From the NCBI GenBank assembly GCA_902729315.2, contig LR746269.1, positions 6,782,231-6,846,230 of the forward strand: a stretch of DNA of 64,000 nucleotides, written 5' to 3'. The translations under genes were made by a program, and so were the position numbers. The notes under the pieces were generated by a model, which was not told the DNA's origin, did no database searches, and was given only the letters and a program-made list of their open reading frames with translations. The first letter of the stretch is position 1, and each line of letters starts with the position of its first letter. Origin of the DNA: Spirodela intermedia (lineage: Eukaryota > Streptophyta > Magnoliopsida > Alismatales > Araceae). Below are positions 21,583 to 33,229 of the stretch, one piece after another.

Positions 21583-24087
21583 ATGACCCTCCTCGACCCC
21601 GTCGGCGCAGCACCGCACCGGATTTTGGGGTTGGTGGGCAGCGCCGCCTCCGGCTTCCCCCCCGCCGAGGCGCCGCTGGGACTCCCTTCCGTTCCTCTGA
21701 GGAGATGGTGGAGGGCGGCGGTGGGAGCCATCCTCTCCGCGGTGAACTTTCTCGTCTTCGCCTTCCTGGATCTGGCGGACCTCGCCCTCTGCCTCTTCTT
21801 CAGGATTGCCGATGACGTCATCGAGGGGAAGTCTTCTCCCCCCTGTTACTGCTGGAGCGGAGGGAGGGGCAAGGAGAACCAGGAGGAAGAGGGGGTTTCG
21901 GAGACTCTATACGGCAGGAGGAACATCTTCTGGGGAATCCGGCTTGTAAGGTCGTCGTCGTCGTCGTCATTGTCATCATCTTCGAGGAAGAAGGGGAGCG
22001 TGAAAAAGGGAGGAGGGAGAAGGTCGCCGAGGTGGTCTGACTGCTGCTGCCAGACGTGCATCTCCTGGACAGAGAAGGGAGAAGAGAAGCTCCATCTCGT
22101 CCTCAGGGAGCCGCCAACTCAAGGTATCGTGGAAGCGACATCTCCTTCTGCATATTTCCGTTTCAAGAATTATAACTAAAACTCTACTTATGATAGTCAA
22201 AGCGTTCATTTTTATGCATAGTTGGTGCCTCGATACCAAACCAGGGGAGAATCCGCCCATCTCTCCCTGAAACTAATCCCATGAATGCACAATCTGAAGC
22301 ACCTCAGTGCCTGATATTTTCTAAATATCTCGCCTTAGAACTTTATTATAGGGGCCCGGTTATAAAGAATCCCTCTCCGAAATGTTGCAATCTCCCTTTT
22401 CCCAAGTTTCTTTCTGGGAAATTGATCTCTTTCAAGATAATGGTGGATCAATATCGATCTTCACCTCCGTTCTCCACCTGTCAATCTGGATCCAGTGCAA
22501 TGGTCCCCATACCAATCTGGGGCATTTACACTTTAATTATTTTTTATATCTTGTAGGAAAAAAATAGTATTTCAGTAAATTCCATACATCACATCGTCAT
22601 CATAGAAATTCCCATCAGCTGTCCATTTCAAAAATATTCTTCCAGATTTTCTCTCCTTTTTCCAGTGGAAGATATCTACGACCGTCTTTTTAACCATGGA
22701 AAAAAGATTTGTATCAGGTTAATGAGGGGGAAGAGGCTGATGCGTTACCCTCTGTGTTGAGTAATCTTTGCAGATACTCACAGGCACTGCTCCGGGAGCT
22801 CAACTGAGAACATAATTTTCTTGCACGGGTTTCTCTCTTCTTCCTCATTATGGGCAGAGACGGTATTCCCCAACCTCTCCGCCTTCGCCTCCGAGAATTG
22901 CCGGCTGTTTGCTGTGGATCTTCTCGGCTTCGGCAAGAGCCCCAAGCCCGGAGATCGTCTATACACATTGAAAGACCATGTAGAAATGATAGAGAAGACC
23001 GTGATCAACCCATTCCAATTGGGCTCTTTCCATTTAGTCGCGCACTCGATGGGCTGCATCATCGCCCTGGCAATCGCTGAGAGACACCCAGGGTTAGTAA
23101 AGTCTGTCAGCCTTGTCGCTCCTGTGAGTATCATCTTCTTGCTAAATTCACTAAATTTAGTAAAGTTCTCGTCATTCTATTCATCTGCTGAGTTTCCCTT
23201 TTAATCTCTGTGACCAGCCTTGCTTTTCATCTGGAGAAGTGACGAGCCACACCTTGCTGAGAAGATTGGCACCAAAGGAGATCTGGCCGCCGGGGAAGCT
23301 TGGGGTTTCTATCATGTCCTGGTATGAGCACTTGGGACGGAGCATCTGCTTCATTGTCTGCCGCTACCACACCAAATGGGAGTGGATTCTCAGGCTGCTT
23401 ACCAAAAGGTATTAAAGATAATATTTTGCAGCTGATCAGGCTCCTCTGTACTATTTATACCCCCTTAATTATCCAGAAACTAGTTCATTTCTTCTTTAAG
23501 AAGCTTTTTTCTTTTCTTTTCTTGATCCATATCCTTCCAAATCTGAGAGGCCGCGAGCTGATTTCAGATTATTTTTACGCTTTTCTACTTGTTTATCTAA
23601 TGGGGAAAAAAACCCATTTTCTTATTTATTTCATAATAAAGAGAGGTGTGCAGGAGCCAATTTGGCATCATCAAGCTCGAATATTTCTCACTGTTCATAG
23701 GGAATAACAATTTATGAAAGAAAAATGGGGATTAAATTCTTTCTTGACCGTCCGATCCATCACAGGGACCTCAACTTCAAGATGGTGGATTTGACCAAGC
23801 ACACTCATCATTCGGCCTGGCACACGATGCACAATGTGATCTGTGGGGTGGCGAAGTCAACGGAGCGGTTCTTGGAGGCCCTGAGCAGATCTGGAGTTCC
23901 TGCCTGCCTGATCCACGGCTCTGAGGATCGAGTCGTCCCTGTCGAGTATGGGCACGCCATGAAGCTGAAGGTTCCCCATCTGGATCTCCGGGTCATCTCT
24001 GGTGCCGATCACAGCTCTGTGATTATAGGCAGAGAGAGGGATTTCACGGCCGATCTGGAGAGGTTCTGGTTCTCCTCTGCGCTCTGA
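21583..24087 (+). CDS. BDG: BODYGUARD-like alpha/beta hydrolase (cuticle formation)
   Basis: Four exons: 21583-22123, 22774-23123, 23218-23408 and 23766-24087, totalling 1404 nt (467 aa), almost the length of Arabidopsis BODYGUARD. The N-terminus has the family's hydrophobic anchor (NFLVFAFLDLADLALCLFFR) and PCYC motif. Next are RRSPRWSDCCCQTCISW and the hydrolase domain opening with IIFLHGFLSSSSLW. Catalytic triad candidates are Ser272 in AHSMG, Asp415 in GSEDRVVP and His443 in ADHSS. LAPKEIWPPGKLG and SWYEHLGR match conserved BDG segments. In Arabidopsis, BDG proteins are extracellular epidermal hydrolases needed for cutin and cuticle formation. An upstream ATG at about 21449 opens a short frame that ends in a stop, so 21583 is preferred. 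Which BDG paralogue this matches is not resolved. Confidence 0.92.
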
Positions 24088-24205
24088 GGAAGGATTGTGT
24101 GGCTTGTGGAGAAGGGCCCTTGATGAAAGCTCCCTTCTTTTTTCCTTTTTTTTTCTCCCAAGCTTATCCTGTAACTTATACCTCGTATGAAAGCTGCTGA
24201 TCCTT

Positions 24206-24301
24206 TTGGGAGCTGTTTTTTACTGACTGTTCAGGTAATGCTTGGAGGTTGATTGGAGTCAAGTTCTATTTTCATTCTTCTTTCTGGGTATATATATTTT
24301 T

Positions 24302-24335
<34 letters not shown>

Positions 24336-24469
24336 GAGGTAGACCAACAACTATATACGTATATTACCACCATTTATCGGTTTATTTTGGGGCCGTTTTT
24401 ACTGTTCAGGTTGATTGGAGTCAAGTTATGTTTTCATTTATTTTTTCTGGCTATATATATATATATCTT

Positions 24470-24506
<37 letters not shown>

Positions 24507-24660
24507 AGGTAGACAGGCAATTATATATGTATATTACCATTTATCAGTTTTATTTTTGGGAGCTGTTTTTATTGTTCAGGTTGATTGGAGTCAAGTTCTG
24601 TTTTCATTTTTCTTTCTGGGTGTATATTTTTTAGAGAGAGAGAGAGAGGGAGGGAGGATT
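24206..24660 (+). repeat. 162-170-bp tandem repeat with embedded GA tracts, 3 copies
   Basis: The block TTGATTGGAGTCAAGTT starts at 24249, 24411 and 24581. Each copy continues with a TTTTCATT..TTTCTGG block, a TATA-rich run, a (GA)n tract (about 24302-24335, 24471-24498, 24633-24650), an AGGTAGAC block in the first two copies and a GGAGCTGTTTTT-like block. It begins about 120 bases after the BODYGUARD-like stop, so it may fall within the transcript's 3' end. Confidence 0.85.
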
Positions 24661-25334
24661 ATTTTTTAAAAGGAATATATTATTTTTATTATATTTCGGT
24701 AAAAAAATATAATATTTAAAATAAATATAAAATTTCAAGAAGGCTAATTATTTGTTCATCGATCCCTTCTATCTTGCTCTCTTGGTAGGAGGAGAGAAGA
24801 GAGGGAACTTAATTTTTAACGAAATATTTTAATAAATATGCTGTAATTCTACCAAATTAACACAAAATCTGAAAAATAGGAATAAAATGTCACGATATTT
24901 AGTGCTTATTTACAGTAAAAATAATAAATAAAATAGCTGTCTTGATAATAAATAACGAGCATCTTAAATACGAAATTTAATTAAAAAATGACTAAATACG
25001 ACTTTTCTCCCATGCGTCGCTGTGACATTGAAGCTACCATATAAACCCCGTCACTAGGGTGCCCAGTTGAGTCCAGCCAACCAACGGGAGAGCGCCACCT
25101 GGCAATCACGTGAGTAGACGACCACACGTTGACCGGCAGCAGCCGGTCAGGTGGGCTACCGCGCGGTTAGGTGCTTCTTTCCGGTGGGGGTGCATCTCTC
25201 CGCTTTTCTCAGCTGATCTGTATCTATATATATATATATATATACAGGCTGAGCTACCCATCCCCTTCATCACTGGCGAGCTACCGAACTCGGGAGGGGG
25301 AGCAGCAGCAGGGGGTCTGAAGCTGTTGGGGGAG
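24660..25334. other. AT-rich spacer and CBR promoter region
   Basis: 24660-25010 is very AT-rich and shows no gene. From 25050 the sequence turns GC-rich, with GCCACCTGGCAATCACGTG near 25095. A (TA)n run at 25225-25244 lies only about 90 bases before the CBR ATG and may be in the 5' leader or act as a TATA element. Confidence 0.45.
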
Positions 25335-25638
25335 ATGGAGGGGTTGCAGGGGCATAACATCCAGATCCTCGCCATCGCTGTGGCCGTCATCGCCGTCGGA
25401 GCCGGTGCGGCTTACCTCTACTCCAGCAAGAAGCGCAAGGGTTCGTGTATGTGTGGCTTCGGCTGTATTGTCTGTGTGTGGGATCCTGTCCGTCTGATTG
25501 GTTGCCTGAATGATTGGAACTGGTGGGACGATCGAGGTTTTGCGGGACCGGTTGTCCCCCTTCTTTTTTGTCTATTTTGTTACAGTTATTTAGCCCTTTC
25601 TTTCGTATCGTAAATTCTGAGGAATTTAACAGCTCCCA

Positions 25639-25680
<42 letters not shown>

Positions 25681-28125
25681 TAGAAATTTGCAGCTTTTTC
25701 TGTTCTTCAAACGGATTGCTTGAACATCAGCGGGTCTAATTTTCAGCTTTTTCTGTTCAATGTCTATGATGCTCACTAGAAATTGAGCCTATAATCTATC
25801 TAGTTCAAATCGTTTTTCTGGTCGTACATCTGTTCTACTATTGAGCTTTACTCTCTGTAGTTATTCCAGTTGCGGATTTCTCTCATCTCTGAAGTGAAAC
25901 ATTTGATTCTTTTGGATCTTAATTTTAGCTGTCTTTATCTCGGTCTGTATCTATCAAAATGACTCATTTGGCAGTTATTTATGCTGAATTCTGTTTGCAC
26001 AGCTTGCCTGGACCCTGAAAACTTCAGGGATTTTGAACTCGTGGAACGAAAACAACTGAGTCATAATGTGGCCAAATTCAGATTTGCCCTTCCTATTCCC
26101 ACTTCTTCTTTGGGCCTCCCAATTGGGCAACACATTAGTTGCAGGTTGAGTTTGCCTTATTCTCAAGGTAATTGTTATTGATTCTGGGTCTTTTTGTCAA
26201 CATCGAATGCTTTGATTGTGATGCAGGGGGAAAGACAGTGTCGGGGAAGAAGTCATTAAACCATATACGCCAACTACTCTGGATTCAGATCTTGGACATT
26301 TTGAACTTGTTATAAAGGTATGCCTAGGGTGGCACCAAGATTGTGATCGAAACCTGCTGCTTTGCTGTGTAAAACTTCCATATCCTTGTTCTAATGTTTG
26401 TTTTCTTTTGGTGCGTAGATGTATCCTCAAGGAAGGATGTCTCATCATTTTCGTGAGTTGAAGGTCGGTGATTACTTGTCTGTGAAGGGACCGAAGGTAA
26501 TTAGCATTTATTTTCATTGGTAATTAATTTCCTATCAGTACTTGCATATCTCCCACCGGGGACAAGATTATTTTTTATTGTGCTTGATAAATTCTTCACG
26601 AAAACTTGAAAATGACTCTTCATATGCTGCAAAATGAAAGAGTATTAGAGATTTCTGTCTTGAACTTTGCCGTGGAATTATGCATTTATGTGGGCTTTTA
26701 AAAAAAAAAGTTACCAATCAACGGGGAAAAATCAGAGAGCAAGGAATCAGGCTCCTTGGACAGCTTACTTGGCAAACGGACACTTAAAAAGAAAGACATG
26801 CCTATGTTCTTACCCGGGATCATTTATGCGCACGGTCACCCATAGTCTTCTAGTTCGTTTCTCAGTAATCATAGGAATACCAGTAAATAGTTTTTGATTT
26901 GTGCATTCATGGGTTTTATAGTTTTCACCGCTTCTTTTCGTTCAACTCTGTTCCGCTTTCTTTCTATCACAATGGGAACTTCTTTGTTTAATAATAAGCA
27001 CAATAAAAGGTTCTGAGAAACGTGAGCCAATTTTTTTATTTTTTATTTTTATGCGCTTGTTTCCTCGCTTTTTATTTCTGCACTTAATCTTCTTCTTGTT
27101 GGCTATGAAAGTCTGTTCCCTTGGGAAAAGATCTCTCATTTCTTACTCATGTCTAATCGTTCTGCCACTATGCAACCATTCCCGAGTTTAGTGCTTTTCA
27201 TGGAGACGAGTCACAACCCCAATAAACTAAGGTAGTTGTTGTTCTTTGGTATAACAAGGAGAACCTGCTAGTCATCCTTGCATGAATGACCATATATATA
27301 TATATATGATATAATTTGCATACTTATTCCTCTTCTCCATCTCTTTGCTGCTGCTGCTGCTGCTCTTAGGGACGATTCAGATACCAGCCCGGCCAAGTCA
27401 GAGCATTCGGAATGATCGCCGGAGGATCTGGGATCACCCCCATGTTCCAAGTCAGCCCCCCCAACTTGCATCAGTGTTTCCTGATTTGGCCATGTTGACC
27501 GCCGCTCATTGTCCCATGTTCCTCCTCGGGTGTGCCTCGAACAGGTCGCAAGGGCGATACTAGAGAACCCCAAGGACGCCACCAAGGTCCATCTGATCTA
27601 CGCTAATGTCACATACGATGACATCCTCCTCAAGGTTGGATTTCCCCTGAACTTTATTCCGTTCACATAGAACATATGTATAATTTCCCCTTTTCCTGCT
27701 GCAGGAAGAGCTGGAGGGCCTCTCTGAGATCTACCCCGACCGCTTCAAAGTCTACTACGTCTTGAACCAGGTCTCTCTCTTCCCTCCCCCCCTGATGATC
27801 CACTGAGTCTCTCTCTCTCTCTCTCGCTCTCTCGGTGTGCTGAATCTCCTCCTGATCAGCCCCCTGAGAACTGGAATGGCGGGGTTGGGTTCGTGTCTAA
27901 GGAGATGATCCAAGCTCACTGCCCTCCTCCGGCCCAGGATATCAAGGTGAACCTTCCAAAAATAGTAAAGAGAGCTTCTTCTTCTTCTTCTTCTCCCTCC
28001 GACTGAAACCCTCCGCTGTGGTGGTGCTGCAGATCCTGAGATGCGGCCCTCCGCCCATGAACAAGGCCATGGCGGCCCACCTGGACGAGCTCGGTTACTC
28101 GAAGGAGATGCAGTTCCAGTTCTAG
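25335..28125 (+). CDS. CBR1: NADH-cytochrome b5 reductase
   Basis: Nine exons: 25335-25440, 26003-26144, 26227-26317, 26419-26496, 27370-27450, 27545-27634, 27705-27770, 27860-27946 and 28033-28125, totalling 834 nt (277 aa). The N-terminal membrane anchor spans about residues 8-29 (ILAIAVAVIAVGAGAAYLY), followed by basic SSKKRK. The FAD-binding domain has KPYTPTT and GRMSHHF. The NADH-binding domain has GGSGITPM and the CGPPPM motif near the C-terminus, which ends in the typical EMQFQF. It transfers electrons from NADH to cytochrome b5 for fatty acid desaturation and related ER reactions. Length matches plant CBR1 closely, and the N-anchor fits the ER form. Intron 4 (27 bases short of 0.9 kb) and intron 1 hold no recognised gene. 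Confidence 0.95.
25641..25680 (+). repeat. Compound (CT)n(CA)n microsatellite in CBR intron 1
   Basis: About 11 CT units pass directly into about nine CA units within intron 25441-26002. Confidence 0.8.
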
Positions 28126-28316
28126 GCCCAGTCACATTCACCCTTCTGACCTCCATCAAGAGTTCTTCCTCGTGACTCTTTCATTAGAACCGGTCGCGAA
28201 CCGGGTTTTGACTTTTTCTACGGCCAATAAACAGGGAGAAGACGCAGCAGCACTTCCGTTGGGATGGTCTCATCACCCCCCCACTCTAATTATTCTCTGG
28301 CGCCATGAAAACCCAG

Positions 28317-28358
<42 letters not shown>

Positions 28359-28611
28359 CATGGTATTATTTGACGATATTTAAATACAAAAAAACTCCAC
28401 TGTGTGGAAGGAAAAGGAAAAAAAATATAACAGAAAATTTCCCTAAAAGAGATATTTTCCTAAAGAAGGAAAAGAATCAAACCAGAAGAACAAGGCGGAT
28501 CCTCTCCAGCACCACTGCTCTCGGATCCTTCGACATGAATGGGAGCACAACCTTCTCTGACCTGTTTTTGATCTTATGAGATTTCCCCAACGGTCACTTT
28601 TGAAGCTGATC
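28126..28611. other. Convergent 3' ends of CBR and CS26-like genes
   Basis: This 486-base gap separates the CBR stop (+) from the S-sulfocysteine synthase stop (-). It contains a GA tract of about 17 units (28321-28355) and an AAAAAAATATAA-type A-rich run (28418-28432). No exon was seen; both 3' UTRs probably lie here. Confidence 0.55.
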
Positions 28612-31600
28612 TCACTTCTGCCTCATCTTCTGGACTTCCTCATAAATGGAGCCATAAAGAACAGAGGAGATGTACCTCTCACCGAAGCTCGGGAAGATAA
28701 CCTGCCGCAAGATCATCCATGGAGACGTCAGGAACTGACTCTGGTTGCCATAAGATCTAGAAAGCAGCTGACAAAGATGATGGGAAGTCAAAGAGCGTAT
28801 GAGGCCCCGCCAATTTGGATTGGGCTCGGGCCAGCCAGATCATGTGATCGAAGAACACAGTTGGATCAGCCATACGGAATCATCAAAGACTCCGGTTTGG
28901 CTGGGTATGAAGAACTGTGTTGACTTTGAGCCAGATCTATAGATGGGTCAATTCCATGTAGTTGATCTTGATTAGGGCCGGTCAAGATCCGTTGCAGCAG
29001 ACGGTCCATACCTCCGGGGACTGTCAAGAACCCCAGCCCAATGGGGTCAGATTGGACTAAAGTTGGAACCAAAGATCAGGTAGGCCACTACTGCCGATGG
29101 GTTGATCTCAGATGCCCTGGTCAAGAGAAGAACTGGGAAGATTCGATCCTGATGGGGATCAAAATTGGCCGAATTAAACCATATTTAAAGACTGGGTGAT
29201 CAAAGAATCCAATGGGCCGGTGCCCATATCATCCAGATTGGGCAATCCCACATGTCACGATTATGAAGAGAAATGTGTAACCAATAGCTGGTGCTCATAT
29301 CATCCGGAATGGGAAATCCCACATATCATGATTATGAAGAGAAATGTGTAATCAATGGGCTGGTGATCATATCATCCGGATTTGGACATCCCACATATCA
29401 TGATTATGAAGAGAAATGTGTAATCAATGGGCTGGTGCTCATATCATCCGGATTTGGACATCCCACATATCATGATTATGAAGAGAAATGTGCAATTCTT
29501 CAGAGCAATAGCTTTTGAATATGGATGAAAAATGCTATATAAAACCCAGAGGAAGAAAATGAACACAATCTCACCACAATGAGCTTCCCAGCATTTTCAG
29601 GTCTCCTAGCCACGTGGACAGCAGCAGCCGCAGCAGCACCTGATGAAATGCCAACCTGCATACATTGAAAGGATTTTACAATATTATTAATATTTCTGCT
29701 AAAGTTAGAAGAATACGATAATTGGATTTACAACAGCAATTTTTTTTTTCTTCTTCTCTATAACACATCTGATCGGAAGCTTACCAGTAACCCTTCCTTC
29801 AAAGCCAATGTCCTCGCCATTTCAACTGCTTCATCAGTGCTAATCTAATTATGGAATAGTTTCAGCATATTAGCATCAGGCAGTCAAAGTCTAACTATAA
29901 CAGGGACCATGATTTCTAAATAAAATGTTGACCCATTGAAAGTAACATCAACACATCTTCAAGAAAAGTATACAAATCTTCATCCAGGAATAATATTCAA
30001 TGAGCTAAGAATCTCAGTAGTATCCCACTGAAACTAGCTAATCTCCATCCCGTTTTTTTGACCCCTCCCACATTAGTGATGTCAAATAAAATGGGAACGA
30101 ATTACCATCCACATAAATTAAAATCTCATTCTAAATACAAGCGGATCCACCAACCTACAATAGCAAAAATAATATAAACCTTCAAGTAGGAAGATGTTTC
30201 CTCCCAGAACATACAAATGAAAATACCCTTATTAAGCACTACTTTCGCACGTTTATCTTGTGTGAATTCAGCCACAGGGATGGATAACGAGCAACACCTA
30301 TTTATGTACAGGGAAGTTCAGTCATATTGTCAAATCAAATTATCAAAAGAAGATCCCAGTCCACATAGATGAATGGAGATTTCTAAGGAATCAGAAATGT
30401 TATAAGATGTTAACGTTAAACTTTAGAAATAAGTGTGCAAAAAAATCATGAAAACATAATAACTTTTAACTGATGTACATGAATACATTATTTTAATCCC
30501 GTGGTTTAGGGGAAAACAGAAATCAAAGAGCATTCTCACCTTTATAACCTCGTCAAGCAGTTTAACATCCAAAATGCTTGGTATATAGCCTGTAAGAAGT
30601 AGTCAACAAATTTGAGTACTGAAAAATAAAAACACCTGCTTCGGGTGGTTCTGAAGCAGAAAAAAGGACTATTTTCAACCTGGATTTTCACCAGAGATAA
30701 TACTTCTGTCAGCAGGTTCTACGCCAATCACCTACAAAAGCAGCAATGATAGAAGGTAAGGTATTAATTTGACTTCATGTATTATGAATATCATTAAAAC
30801 AACAATGTCCAGAAAGATTAATTAGAAGCCGTTAGGAGAGAAACTAGTCATAGTTTTAGGTTGCATGGCTTATCTTCATATTTTCAATGATTTCGTTTTT
30901 AAACACAATCCATCGAAGTTATAATTTCACTGAACACTGATCCATGGAAAAGACTGCAGTTATAATTTCCTGAACTGATCAAATTAAAATATGACATATG
31001 TTTTTTTTTTTAAATGAAGGTGGCATATGACACAGCAGTATAACACTGGAACAATGAAAGGAATACTTGTAACGAGATTACCGTATATTTTCAACCTCCA
31101 CAGATAAAATTTAACATAGGATAATTTTAATGTTCAGACCTTGATATGTTCATTCATCATCTTGAGATAGCGCCCAGTGCCTGTGATAGTACCACCTGTT
31201 CCTATTCCAGCGACAAATAGGTCAACACCTCCTATGGTATCCTCCCAGATTTCTGGGCCTGTGGTTTCAAAGTGGATCTGTAATTGATTCAAATTAGACA
31301 TCTAAAAATAGATGGATAAGAAGAACATGAAGATCCATATAAAGTGCGGGGAAAGAAAACCTTTGTGTTAGCTGGATTGTCAAACTGCTGAAACATATAC
31401 GCATTTGGTGTCTTACTAACTATCTCACATGCTTTATCAACAGCTCCTTTTAACCCTTTTGCGGGATCTGTCAAAACAATCTCTGCACCCAATGCTCTAA
31501 GTAGAATACGTCTTTCGAGGTTTATTGAAGCAGGCATGGTAACAATAAGCCTGTATCCCTTGGCTGCTGCTACAAAAGCAATACCAACTCCAGTATTTCC

Positions 31601-33085
31601 ACTGGTTGGCTCTACTAAAATACTCTGCATCAGACTGGAAAATTGTACATGATAGGATCTCCAAAAGCACACAGAAACTAGAACTTAACAGGGGAGAAAG
31701 TCTAACCTTCCCAGGAATGATAGCTCCGCTCTCTTCGGCTTCAGATATCATGCTACATCCAATCCTGTCACAGATATGGTGAATCAGTAAATGAACACCT
31801 GTGCACGTTAACATGACATGATCATAAGGATGAAAGAAATTCACCTATCCTTCACACTTCTGCAAGGTTCCATAGATTCCAACTTTGCAGCTATGTTAGC
31901 CACACAACCATCTACCACCTTGTTAAGATATACCATAGGTGTACTCCCAATCAACTGCCAGGATCAAACATTGGAAGATCAGCAGAGGATATAAACCTTT
32001 TATTTTCTAATCAGCAGTGTCACAATATTTTTTTCATGCAAACTAGAAAATGCGATGTAAACATGAAGAATATGCGTGCAAATTTTTTGACAACATTTGC
32101 CTGGGAACTGAGGAAATGAAAATGAAACTGTGATAGCAACAAAGCACAGTGAGTCTACACCGTCCCTCCAGTGACTTGTGGCTAAGGGAGGCAAAGAGAG
32201 AAAAAAAATCTGTCAATAAACCACCAGGACAATGATGATGGCTAGAGTTACAGCAAAAAAGAACAATAGAACTTCAAGTGAAGCAAGAGATGATGGCAAG
32301 GAAGGTATCATCAGGCCAGTGTATTGCCGGCATCTATTGAGGTATCATCACCAAAGCATTAAACTCCACCATAAACATCAATGCAACAACTTGTGAGAAT
32401 ATGCTCAGTTTGTAAGCACCATCCTTCCATTCCACGAGACGGTTCCAACAGGAGATAACAGAGTTCCATGAACCAGTGTTGAAAATATATGACATGCTAC
32501 CCAAATTGAAGCTCGTCGATTCTTCCTTAACCTCTCCGACGATTCTAAAAAAAAAACATGTCGCTGAATTCTTGAAATAGAAAAATACAAAGATTAATCC
32601 TGTCTCAAGTAATATACGAACTAACACTGAAATAATTGCAACCTTATGACAATTGAAAAACACGGGTGGCTTGCTCACTTCCCAGACCTTATTTCCATCG
32701 AGATATTTTACACTAGACACTTATCGACTCTCTTGAAGGCAATCATCACTCTTCAGAAGTAGGGTTTGGCACCATGCAACCCACAAAACATCCATCCCCA
32801 CGGACAGGGCACCACATACAGAGCGAGGATGATAAACTAGAGAAATGGAGTTAAAAATTCACATAAATACACGCAGACCTGGGTGACGTCTTCCGCAATG
32901 TTGACGGCTTCAAGCGCTTCCCTACTGCACTGATGGACCACCTTGGCGGAGAAATTGGGGGTCCGCAAGGCGCGCACTGACCCGCTACCATTGATGGAAA
33001 CGCGGAGAGCGACGGAAGGAATTCTGGAGGGAACAAGCTGATGAGGAGGAAGGGAGACTAGGGGAAGAAGAGCATTAGCAACCAT
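28612..33085 (-). CDS. CS26: S-sulfo-L-cysteine synthase, chloroplastic (CS26-type O-acetylserine (thiol) lyase homologue)
   Basis: Ten exons on the minus strand: 32879-33085, 31845-31954, 31707-31764, 31361-31624, 31140-31277, 30680-30731, 30540-30589, 29785-29844, 29575-29655 and 28612-28701, totalling 1110 nt (369 aa). The first 50 or so residues resemble a chloroplast transit peptide. The PLP lysine is in SVKDRIG, the substrate loop is [11 protein letters not shown], the phosphate loop is GTGGTITG, and [10 protein letters not shown] and [10 protein letters not shown] follow. The stretch [19 protein letters not shown] lacks the insertion found in ordinary O-acetylserine lyases and matches Arabidopsis CS26, which makes S-sulfocysteine from thiosulfate in the chloroplast and affects light-dependent redox balance. 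Subtype rests on remembered family sequence, so it is slightly less sure than the fold. The last intron carries a 72-bp tandem repeat. Confidence 0.9.
29211..29497. repeat. 72-bp tandem repeat, 4 copies, in last intron of CS26-like gene
   Basis: Copies start at 29211, 29283, 29354 and 29426. Each has the order AAT(G)GGC(C/T)GGTG, CATATCATCC, a CCCACAT(A/G)TCA block and GATTATGAAGAGAAATGTG. Copies 3 and 4 are nearly identical, while copy 1 is most diverged. The whole array lies in the intron 28702-29574. Confidence 0.9.
31955..32878. other. CS26-like intron 1
   Basis: AT-rich intron of 924 bases between the transit-peptide exon and the exon encoding [10 protein letters not shown]. No coding frame, repeat or RNA was recognised in it. 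Confidence 0.6.
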
Positions 33086-33162
33086 CTCAGTGCTCAGGGG
33101 AGAGGGTTTTAGGAGGGCTTTGGCCGCGAGGATTATGGCTTCACGATAGGGGAGAGAGAATA

Positions 33163-33170
<8 letters not shown>

Positions 33171-33206
<36 letters not shown>
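33171..33206. repeat. (GA)n tract in 5' leader or promoter of CS26-like gene
   Basis: About 18 GA units on the plus strand (CT on the gene's strand) lie 85-120 bases upstream of the ATG at 33085. This is the usual position of a CT-rich element around a plant transcription start. Confidence 0.75.
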
Positions 33207-33209
<3 letters not shown>

Positions 33210-33229
33210 TGCAACAGTACACATAGTTT

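Noticed and set aside
24242-24634. 130-codon frame downstream of BODYGUARD-like gene
   Set aside because: It is produced by tandem copies and GA tracts (runs of Arg-Glu), not by a gene.
29211-29497. Possible CRISPR-like array
   Set aside because: The copies are contiguous, without unique spacers, in a plant intron. It is a simple tandem repeat.
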